Assembly: GCA_022573485.1 (NCBI GenBank)
Contig: JACZTW010000163.1
Coordinates: 1 to 8,697 of the forward strand
Length of the DNA: 8,697 bases
Origin: Planctomycetota bacterium
Lineage (GTDB): Bacteria > Planctomycetota > Phycisphaerae > UBA1845 > CAIVHJ01
Reading direction: 5' to 3'
Below, piece after piece: positions 1-5,916 of this stretch (its first letter is position 1; the number at the start of each line of letters is the position of its first letter). The notes beneath the pieces were generated by a model. It saw only the letters and a program-made list of their open reading frames with translations. It searched no databases and was not told where the DNA came from. The position numbers were made by a program, and so were the translations under genes.

Positions 1-81
1 AATGCCTTTGGTCGCCAAGACAATACTGATTTATCTCTAGGAGTCGGACCGGCTAAAAATACAGATTTTGCGAAAGAATGA
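1..81 (+). CDS. possible 3' end of an upstream gene (partial)
   Basis: Frame 1 is open from the left edge to a TGA at 79-81 and would encode 26 residues ending in NTDFAKE. The composition (N, D, T, G, A with few hydrophobic runs) would suit the tail of a soluble or secreted protein. The other two forward frames close by position 40. A 26-codon open stretch is not unlikely by chance, no domain can be recognised, and the left edge hides the rest. This is therefore only a possibility, and no function is proposed. Confidence 0.25.
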   Translation, partial: NAFGRQDNTDLSLGVGPAKNTDFAKE

Positions 82-228
82 GGAGGCGCTTCGTTCGTGT
101 AGATAACACGCATGACTTGATCTCCGCTGACGTAAGCCCTCCGTACCTCATGGCTGCCGCACCATGCTGTATCTGCGCCCCCCCAATCATACATCCGGTT
201 AGGGGTCTTCGGATCGGCCCCAAGCCAT

Positions 229-270
229 GTCACCCCGAGTGGATATTCCGAGGGGACTTCTTTGGGTGAC
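229..270. repeat. inverted repeat GTCACCC...GGGTGAC
   Basis: GTCACCC (229-235) and GGGTGAC (264-270) are perfect inverted copies separated by 28 nt. The inner part begins CGAGT and contains CCGAGGGG. The layout (GTCA[C/T]CC, then GAG, then a GA-rich middle, then GGGTGAC) resembles dispersed intergenic hairpin repeats seen in several bacterial phyla. Membership of such a family is inference from memory of the pattern. A structural RNA or a bidirectional terminator are alternatives. Confidence 0.4.
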
Positions 271-291
271 GCGTCATCTGCCTAACGCGTC
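268..291. repeat. 7-bp inverted repeat GACGCGT/ACGCGTC
   Basis: GACGCGT (268-274) and ACGCGTC (285-291) are perfect inverted copies with a 10-nt loop. It overlaps the right arm of the preceding repeat by three bases, so the two hairpins would compete or stack. No T-run follows, so it is unlikely to be an intrinsic terminator. Confidence 0.4.
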
Positions 292-634
292 GCCAACGTC
301 CCGTTTACGCATTGGCGAGCCTCGCACGACGTGCCGATCATTCCGGCGGGCCGGGGACCGCCCCCAGCTTGCCGCGATTATCCCACGGGGCCGGCCGAGA
401 ATCAACGAGATCAAGCGGATTCCGCCTGCTCGGGGCGGGTGCTTGGGTTACTGAAGCTGGGCCGCAGGCGACGTTCTAATGTTCACTTCGCCGAGCTTTT
501 CTACAAACAATGGTCCACCAAGAAATTAGGAAACCGCTGGATCGGGAGAAGGGCCGGGCTCTCATTAGGGCGGCCTCACGATGGAAACCCATCAGTGGCC
601 TGTGCCCACGGATCCACTGTGCAGCGGGTCTGGT

Positions 635-662
635 TTGACAGAATCGGGCTTCGCAGTATAAT
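635..662 (+). promoter_or_regulatory. perfect-consensus sigma70 promoter
   Basis: TTGACA (635-640) and TATAAT (657-662) both match the housekeeping consensus exactly, with a 16-nt spacer. Transcription should start near 668-670 and run rightward. The first real start codon on this strand is at 922, so the transcript has a leader of about 250 nt containing inverted repeats and an intrinsic terminator. The promoter may serve the FG-GAP gene, a small RNA ending near 889, or both. Confidence 0.7.
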
Positions 663-791
663 GAATACACTGTTCTCTGCCATGTGGATTTGGATTTCTT
701 CGAGGGGCACTTCCGGTAAAGAATGACTATTCTATCGGCAGTGTGGCGGATCTTTGGGTTTCATGGGAATCAGGCGAATGAGGCTAAGGCG

Positions 792-811
792 ATTCAATCC
801 CAGGATTGAAT
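792..811. repeat. 20-bp palindrome ATTCAATCC-CA-GGATTGAAT
   Basis: Two perfect 9-nt inverted arms (792-800 and 803-811) are separated by only 2 nt. As RNA, the inner pairs must open to form a loop. As DNA, it is a near-continuous dyad of the kind bound by dimeric regulators. It lies in the leader about 110 nt before the start codon and 7 nt before the GC-rich inverted repeat at 819-837. Confidence 0.55.
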
Positions 812-818
812 TGGGCTC

Positions 819-837
819 GCGCCGCCCGACGCGGCGC
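819..837 (+). repeat. GC-rich hairpin GCGCCGC-CCGAC-GCGGCGC
   Basis: Seven perfect GC pairs (819-825 with 831-837) enclose a 5-nt loop, giving a very stable RNA hairpin in the leader. No T-run follows directly, so it is not itself an intrinsic terminator. It sits 19 nt upstream of the terminator stem and could pause RNA polymerase or be one arm of an alternative fold. Confidence 0.55.
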
Positions 838-856
838 TTGTTCCTAAACCATTTAG

Positions 857-889
857 ATCCCACGGCTCGACATGCCGGGGATTTTTTTT
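857..889 (+). terminator. intrinsic terminator 32 nt before a start codon
   Basis: The left arm ATCCC-A-CGGC (857-866, one bulged A) pairs with GCCGGGGAT (874-882) around a 7-nt loop, and eight T residues follow (882-889). This is the canonical stem-plus-T-run form of a Rho-independent terminator. It points rightward and lies between the strong promoter at 635-662 and the ribosome binding site at 911-916, so any transcript from that promoter must get past it to express the FG-GAP gene. Confidence 0.75.
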
Positions 890-921
890 GTAGCGATCCT
901 GAAGTTCGTAGAGGAGATTCT

Positions 922-3351
922 ATGTCTACCTGCATCAGTTCCACCAGGAGGGTGGTCTTCTGTTTCGTCGGCTCAGCCTTGGTGTTGGCTGTCGGGCCCC
1001 GAGCCGCACAGGGGCAGTTCGTGGAGTACACCAATGAAACGAATGCTCGAATCAACGCGCCGAGCAGTCTCGTGGTCAACGATCTCGAGGAAAAGGACTA
1101 TGCCTGGGGCGACCTGGACCGGGACGGCGATACCGACCTGGTCATCGTCCGCAAGCAACCCTTCACCAGTACCGGCAAACGAGTAAACGTGCTGCTGATG
1201 AACGAGGGCGGCGTGCTGGTCGATCGCACGGCCGAGTACGCGACGGCGTCGGACATCCCCGGCGATCAGGGATTCAATACCCCGACCAATGATCGCGATA
1301 TCATACTGGTTGATGTGGATGGCGATGGGTGGCTGGACATGGTGACGGCGACCACGCTGACGGATAACCAAGCTAAGCATATTTCACATCCGCGGGTGTA
1401 CATGAACCTGCGGGACGACCCCCCGGGCAGCGGGATCTGGCAGGGCTTTGAGTATCAGGATGCCCGCATTCCGCAAATGCACGCCACGGCGGGACCACGT
1501 TTTTGCTCCGTGGCTGCCGGCGATGTAACGGGTGATGGGTTCCCGGATTTGTACTTTGGCGATTACGACAGCGGCCCCTCGCAGATTTACGATTACAACA
1601 ACCGGCTGCTGATCAACGACGGCAACGGCTTCTTTGCGGACGAGAGCACCGCTCGCATGAACTCGACGATGCTCCTGTCTGCCTTCGGTGCCGCCAGCGC
1701 CATCGGCGACATGAACAACGACGGCGTCATGGACGTGATCAAACAGACAGGGTTGAACGCGCCGACTCACGTGGCGATCACTTACAATGATTTGGACAAT
1801 GAAGGGTTCTTTGATTTCTATGATGTCCTTTACAGTTTAGCCCCGTACTTCATTTCCGTCGGCTACCTCAACGGCGACGACCTGCTGGATATCGTGATCG
1901 TGGATGACGGCACGGACCGCTTCCTGATCGCCGGTAACAACGACGGCAGCGGCCACAGGAATTACAGCGAGGGCACGTTCCCGAACAGCGGCGGATTTGG
2001 CGGCAATAGTCTCATCGTCGATCTAAACAACGATGGCCTCAACGATGTGATTATCACGGATGTCGACGTCGATATCCCGGGCTGCGCCAGGTCTACGCAC
2101 ATATATGAGAATCGGGGCGGCAACACGCCGAACTTCGTCGAGGAAACCTCCGCCATCCCGTCGAACATGCGTACCGGGTGGCACGACGTGGCTGTTCTCG
2201 ACATCAACGGTGACGGGTTCCTGGATGTCGTTGCGGGGCGCTGCAGCGGCACCCAGGTTTGGATAAGTGTTCCGCCGTTCAACATCGGCTTTGACTATCC
2301 GAACGGCCTGCCGGAGTTGGTGCAGCCGAACGAGGAGTACACCATTCAAGTCCAGTTGAGCCCCATTGGAACAACGATCAATCCGGATGCTGTGACGATA
2401 AACTATTCAGTGAACGGCGGCGCGTTCGTCGAAGTCTCGATGACGTCACTGGGCGAAGATCTTTATGAGGGCGCCCTGCCCGCGGCGGATTGTCTCGACG
2501 AGATAGCCTTCTACTTTGAGGCGCAGTTGGAGAATGGTTTCGAATTCCGTGATCCCGTCGGCGCCCCGACGAACACGTACGGCACTGTTGCGACGCTGGG
2601 CACGGCGCTCGCCTTTAGCGACTACATGGAAAATGACGTCTCCGCTTGGACGATCGAGAGCGACCCTTCTCTGGTAAGCGGCGAGTGGGAGCAGGCCAAT
2701 CCCAACGGTACAATTTACAGCGGCGGCTTGGCTGCTCCGAACAATGATGCCACGCCGGGCACCGGCAATGTTATGGCGTTCGTGACTCAGAACTGCATGG
2801 GCGGCGGGTGCGACAACGCCTCCGATTCGGATGTGGACGGCGGGCCGACGTACTTGATTTCGCCGACCTTCGATCTCTCGGGGGTGGATGCGACCATCCG
2901 CTACGCGCGGTGGTTCTATACGAACTCGACCGCCGGGGAGGACCGCCTGCTGACGGAAATCTCAAACGACGGCGGGCAGTCCTGGACCGCGGTGCATGCG
3001 ACCGTGGCCACGAATAGCGCCTGGGAAGTGGTTGAGTTTGCGGTCAGCGACTTTGTCGCCCCGTCGGCGGAGATCCGAGTTCGATTCGGCGTCGCCGATG
3101 CGGTCCAGGCGCAGGATAGCTCCGTGGTCGAGGCGGGCATCGATGATTTTGAGATCGAGCATCTGGTGTGCGAGGAAACTCCTTGCGCTAGTGACTTGGA
3201 CGGCGACGGCGTTGTCGGCGCCTCCGATTTGGCGATGCTGCTGGGCAGTTGGGGGCCGTGCGAGGGATGTCCGGCCGATTTCGACGGTAACGGCCTCGTC
3301 GGCGCGTCGGATTTGGCGGTTCTGCTCGGGGCGTGGGGTGCGTGCTCGTAA
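922..3351 (+). CDS. secreted FG-GAP/VCBS repeat protein with C-terminal dockerin-like tail
   Basis: An 809-residue exported protein, likely extracellular or cell-surface, with no catalytic motif seen. Residues 1-31 look like a signal peptide (RR near residue 10, a hydrophobic core, then AAQG). Seven calcium-loop motifs of the form D-x-[DN]-x-D-G-x-x-D start near residues 64, 131, 201, 263, 315 (degenerate), 367 and 427. They mark FG-GAP/VCBS repeats that normally build a beta-propeller. Residues about 454-550 look Ig-like, and about 562-751 form a MAM/jelly-roll-like beta domain with a C625/C630 pair. The tail (758-808) has two EF-hand/dockerin-like units, DLDGDGVVGASDLAMLLG and DFDGNGLVGASDLAVLLG, a style common in planctomycete secreted proteins. 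I chose ATG 922 because GAGGAG (911-916) lies 5 nt upstream and the signal peptide starts there. The in-frame extension to 754 crosses the terminator and lacks a binding site. Ligand and partner are unknown. Confidence 0.88.
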   Translation: MSTCISSTRRVVFCFVGSALVLAVGPRAAQGQFVEYTNETNARINAPSSLVVNDLEEKDYAWGDLDRDGDTDLVIVRKQPFTSTGKRVNVLLMNEGGVLVDRTAEYATASDIPGDQGFNTPTNDRDIILVDVDGDGWLDMVTATTLTDNQAKHISHPRVYMNLRDDPPGSGIWQGFEYQDARIPQMHATAGPRFCSVAAGDVTGDGFPDLYFGDYDSGPSQIYDYNNRLLINDGNGFFADESTARMNSTMLLSAFGAASAIGDMNNDGVMDVIKQTGLNAPTHVAITYNDLDNEGFFDFYDVLYSLAPYFISVGYLNGDDLLDIVIVDDGTDRFLIAGNNDGSGHRNYSEGTFPNSGGFGGNSLIVDLNNDGLNDVIITDVDVDIPGCARSTHIYENRGGNTPNFVEETSAIPSNMRTGWHDVAVLDINGDGFLDVVAGRCSGTQVWISVPPFNIGFDYPNGLPELVQPNEEYTIQVQLSPIGTTINPDAVTINYSVNGGAFVEVSMTSLGEDLYEGALPAADCLDEIAFYFEAQLENGFEFRDPVGAPTNTYGTVATLGTALAFSDYMENDVSAWTIESDPSLVSGEWEQANPNGTIYSGGLAAPNNDATPGTGNVMAFVTQNCMGGGCDNASDSDVDGGPTYLISPTFDLSGVDATIRYARWFYTNSTAGEDRLLTEISNDGGQSWTAVHATVATNSAWEVVEFAVSDFVAPSAEIRVRFGVADAVQAQDSSVVEAGIDDFEIEHLVCEETPCASDLDGDGVVGASDLAMLLGSWGPCEGCPADFDGNGLVGASDLAVLLGAWGACS

Positions 3352-3382
3352 GCTGATGCCCCCGAATTGATTTGCGGTTTGG

Positions 3383-3415
3383 ATTCCAGACTCCTGGTCG
3401 GGAGAGTCGGGGAAT
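3383..3415 (+). terminator. terminator-like hairpin between the first two genes
   Basis: ATTCC-A-GACTC (3383-3393) pairs with GAGTC-GG-GGAAT (3404-3415): ten pairs with a 1x2 internal loop and a 10-nt apical loop. It is followed by TTCTGTTCT, which is T-rich but not a clean T-run. It lies 32 nt after the FG-GAP stop codon. It may reduce read-through into the DHOR gene; a weak terminator is the likeliest reading. Confidence 0.4.
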
Positions 3416-3456
3416 TTCTGTTCTAAATACGGTACTGAATTGCGGGAGGAAGCACG

Positions 3457-5850
3457 ATGCATCTCAGAAGGATTCTCAGACAAGCTGGCCTGGTTGGGTT
3501 TTGTTGCGGCGCGCTGATGATTTCGATACCGTCGCTGGTGTCGAAATCATCCGCAGAAGCCCCTCGGCGAACCATGTCCTCCGGCGATCCGATGATCCCC
3601 CAACAGCGGATGGGCGCGCCGTTGCTCGGATTGACGGCGGAGCAACTGGAACGCTTTTTCGTCGGTCGGGAGCAATTCGAGCGCGTTTTCACCGCTGACG
3701 AAGGACTGGGCCCGGTCTTCAACAATGACAGTTGTGGAGGCTGTCACAGCAACCCGCTCGGCGGCCCCGGAAGCGTCACGGTGACTCGCGCCGGCCGCCT
3801 CGACAAAGGCGGCTTCGATCCGCTGACGGAGTTGGGCGGCTCGCTCTTTCAAGAGTCTGCGATCGACGATGCTTGTCTGGAGGTCATCCCTGATGAAGCG
3901 AACGTCGTCGCCTTCCGTGTGACCAACGGGATGATGGGCTACGGGCTAGTCGAAGCCATTCCCGACGCGGATATTCAGTTCTGGGCGGATTACCCGCCGT
4001 CGCCCGAGGTCAGCGGCAAGGCCGTGATTGTCGGCGCGGTGGAAGATGATCTGGATCACGTGGGCCGCTTCGGCTGGAAAGCGCACGCCCCATCGATGAT
4101 CACCTTCTCTGCCGGCGCGTCGAAGAATGAGATGGGTATCACGAATCCGTTTAAGCCGACGGATAACGATCCCAATGGGATCAATCCTCCCGAATTAGCG
4201 GATTGCGACACCGTGGCGGATCCCGAGATCGGCGTGGAGTTCATTGAGCAGTTGGCGGACTTCCAGCGTTTTCTGACCGCCGCGCCGCAGACGCCCAAGT
4301 CCGGCATGACCGGCGAAGTTCTTTTCGTGAGCATCGGTTGCGCCGATTGCCACATTCCCGCGTTCATGACGCCGGACGATCCGGGCTTGGAGGACGCCAT
4401 CCGCAACAAGGAAATCCGGCAGTACACCGATTATCTGGTGCATGACGTGGGTCTGGCTGCTGATTTCATTGAAGCGGGCGACGCCGGTGTTCGAGAACTC
4501 AAGACCGCGCCGCTGGCCGGCATTCGCACGCGCGACCCCATGTGGCATGATGGCCGCGTGGCGGCGGGCAGCTTTGAAGATCGCATGCGGGCGGCGATTG
4601 CGTGCCACTGCGCCCTGTTGAGCGAAGCCGGGGCATCCGCCGAGCGCTTCCTGAGCGGCACCATGGCCGAGTGTCCCGACAGCCTCACGGTTCCCGGCAG
4701 CGGTTTCCAGTGCGCGCCGGGTGAGGTCGAAGGCGGACTCAATGACCAGCAGCGGGCCGCGGTGATTGCCTTTTTGGATTCGCTGGGCCGGCGCGAGTTC
4801 GACGCCGACGGCGAAAACGGCGTGCTGGTGGATGACTTTACGAATATGTTCTTGTGCTCGATGATTGATGTGCCCATAACCCCCGATCACGAATGTGCGG
4901 TTCACGACATCGACCAAAACGGAATTATTGACGGGTCCGATTTTGAGTCGTTCCTGCTGGCCTTCGACGGCGAACTGTTGGATTGCAATTGCAACGGCAC
5001 GAACGACCTGGCCGACATTTTCTTCGGGCAGAGTTCTGATGGTGACGGCGACGGTGTGCCGGACGAATGCCCGCCGGGTGATCCGCCGGTCTGCGGGCAG
5101 GTGCGCACACTGGTAATCAAGCAGGGCGCTTGTCCCGCGCCGGTGAACCCCAACGGCAACGGCGTGGTGCCGATGGTGCTGGTCGGCGATGTCGATTTCG
5201 CCGCGGACACCGCCGTGCCCGGCAGTTTGGAATTGCGTGTGTGCGGCGACGCGGGCGGCCCGAGCATCGCTCCGCTCGCAGGCCACATCAAAGTCAAGGA
5301 TCTCAACCATCCGTTTGAAGGTGACGTGGAGTGCGGCGGGTGCGCCTGCAACGGCGATCAAAGCTCGGACGGCATCGCCGACCTGGAACTGAAGTTCCGC
5401 ACCTCGGACCTGCTGGCGCTGGGGCTGGGCGCGGAAAGCGGCGTCACCACTGTGGAGCTGAGCGGTGAATTGGCGGACGGCAGCTCATTCACGGCCCGCG
5501 ACTGCCTGGTCATCGTGCCTCCGAGCGCCGGACAAAACAACCTGTACTTCGAGGCCAATGTTATTGACACGCTGATCGAGGTCACCCCGCTGGATCTGGA
5601 AGTAGACGCCGACGGCTTCACTGCTTTCGCCAGATCCTACGTGAACGGTACGCAGGTGACGGTGACCGCGCCGCTGCTGTCCGAAGGCCGGCGATTCCTG
5701 CGCTGGAGCATCGACGGCGTTCTCCGGCCGGTGGGCCTGCGAAGCGTGGAGGTCACGGTCGGTCAGTCTGAAAGCCTCAAGCTCTTCTACCAGCGCCGAG
5801 CCCGGGCCCTGCCCGATCGCCCGACTGAATCACAGGGCGATATGGAATAG
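3457..5850 (+). CDS. secreted di-haem oxidoreductase (DHOR/DUF1111) with C-terminal dockerin-like and beta domains
   Basis: A 797-residue exported c-type cytochrome-like protein. Residues 1-35 look like a signal peptide. Two haem c sites, CGGCH (93-97, in a GPVFNNDSCGGCH context) and CADCH (295-299), plus GYGLVEAIPD, GRFGWKA, EMGITN and WHDGR (363-367), identify the DHOR family (PF06537, related to MauG/di-haem peroxidases). The substrate is unknown; 'thiol oxidoreductase' is a traditional name. The family core ends near residue 448. Then come a dockerin-like/EF-hand stretch (484-538, ending DGDGDGVPDEC), a beta domain (about 549-688, with VNPNGNGVVPMVLVG and SSDGIADLEL), and a 'bacterial repeat'-type domain (about 709-781) with FLRW. 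Where many relatives have HGGEA, this protein has ACHC (382-385) and a Cys-containing insert. ATG 3457 follows GGGAGGA (3444-3450) by 6 nt. The gene is 105 nt downstream of the FG-GAP gene on the same strand, with a possible weak terminator between. Confidence 0.87.
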   Translation: MHLRRILRQAGLVGFCCGALMISIPSLVSKSSAEAPRRTMSSGDPMIPQQRMGAPLLGLTAEQLERFFVGREQFERVFTADEGLGPVFNNDSCGGCHSNPLGGPGSVTVTRAGRLDKGGFDPLTELGGSLFQESAIDDACLEVIPDEANVVAFRVTNGMMGYGLVEAIPDADIQFWADYPPSPEVSGKAVIVGAVEDDLDHVGRFGWKAHAPSMITFSAGASKNEMGITNPFKPTDNDPNGINPPELADCDTVADPEIGVEFIEQLADFQRFLTAAPQTPKSGMTGEVLFVSIGCADCHIPAFMTPDDPGLEDAIRNKEIRQYTDYLVHDVGLAADFIEAGDAGVRELKTAPLAGIRTRDPMWHDGRVAAGSFEDRMRAAIACHCALLSEAGASAERFLSGTMAECPDSLTVPGSGFQCAPGEVEGGLNDQQRAAVIAFLDSLGRREFDADGENGVLVDDFTNMFLCSMIDVPITPDHECAVHDIDQNGIIDGSDFESFLLAFDGELLDCNCNGTNDLADIFFGQSSDGDGDGVPDECPPGDPPVCGQVRTLVIKQGACPAPVNPNGNGVVPMVLVGDVDFAADTAVPGSLELRVCGDAGGPSIAPLAGHIKVKDLNHPFEGDVECGGCACNGDQSSDGIADLELKFRTSDLLALGLGAESGVTTVELSGELADGSSFTARDCLVIVPPSAGQNNLYFEANVIDTLIEVTPLDLEVDADGFTAFARSYVNGTQVTVTAPLLSEGRRFLRWSIDGVLRPVGLRSVEVTVGQSESLKLFYQRRARALPDRPTESQGDME
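3516..3551 (+). repeat. 15-bp stem-loop inside the DHOR signal-peptide codons
   Basis: GATGATTTCGATACC (3516-3530) pairs with GGTGTCGAAATCATC (3537-3551): 14 Watson-Crick pairs and one U-G pair around a 6-nt loop. It covers codons 20-32 of the DHOR gene, 59 nt after the A of the start codon. Such a long perfect arm is unusual inside coding DNA and may affect translation or mRNA stability, or be a DNA-level site. No T-run follows. Confidence 0.7.
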
Positions 5851-5856
5851 CGAAGA

Positions 5857-5891
5857 AGCTGTCAGCTATCAGCTCTCAGCACTCAGTCCTG
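5857..5891. repeat. 7-nt tandem repeat, consensus AGCTNTC
   Basis: Five units in register: AGCTGTC (5857), AGCTATC (5864), AGCTCTC (5871), AGCACTC (5878) and the diverged AGTCCTG (5885). They fill most of the gap between two convergent genes. Short heptad repeats of this kind occur between genes in cyanobacteria and other phyla (STRR-like). The array also allows a small hairpin, AGCTG (5857-5861) with CAGCT (5870-5874). Confidence 0.6.
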
Positions 5892-5916
5892 TTGATCCGC
5901 CGCGGTGGAGCGCGGT

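Larger units (their letters stand above)
82..634. other. gene-poor intergenic stretch
   Basis: I see no convincing gene here on either strand. The short open frames have no good ribosome binding site, no recognisable domain, and Arg/Pro/Ser-rich compositions typical of chance frames in GC-rich DNA. No tRNA, rRNA or CRISPR pattern was seen. The stretch holds two neighbouring inverted repeats (229-270 and 268-291) and ends just before a strong promoter. It could be the remains of decayed DNA or an ordinary long spacer. Confidence 0.6.
669..889 (+). ncRNA. candidate leader RNA or small RNA
   Basis: This is the stretch from the predicted start of the 635-662 promoter to the end of the T-run of the terminator at 857-889, about 220 nt. 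It contains inverted repeats at 720-733 (AGAAT/ATTCT, 4-nt loop), 792-811 and 819-837, and encodes no convincing protein. A transcript here would either stop at the terminator as a free small RNA or read through into the secreted-protein gene at 922. I did not recognise the sequence as tmRNA, RNase P RNA, SRP RNA, 6S RNA or a known riboswitch class, but cannot run covariance models. Boundaries are inferred. Confidence 0.45.

Noticed and set aside
476..670. 64-codon open frame on the complement strand in the gene-poor region
   Set aside because: No binding site or domain; Arg/Ser-rich composition as expected from GC-rich chance frames.
331..726. 131-codon open frame on the + strand
   Set aside because: Starts with GTG without a binding site, has no recognisable domain, and runs across the perfect promoter at 635-662.
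754..921. In-frame 56-residue N-terminal extension of the FG-GAP protein from 754
   Set aside because: It crosses the intrinsic terminator, lacks a ribosome binding site, has an Arg-rich chance composition, and would bury the clear signal peptide that begins at 922 behind a good GAGGAG.
4195..5361. 388-codon open frame on the complement strand inside the DHOR gene
   Set aside because: Antisense shadow of a confidently identified gene; long antisense frames are common in high-GC DNA and its composition is not protein-like.
5900..5915. CCGCG-GTGGAG-CGCGG hairpin after the DUF1573 stop
   Set aside because: Only five pairs with no T-run on the complement strand; too weak to call as a terminator.
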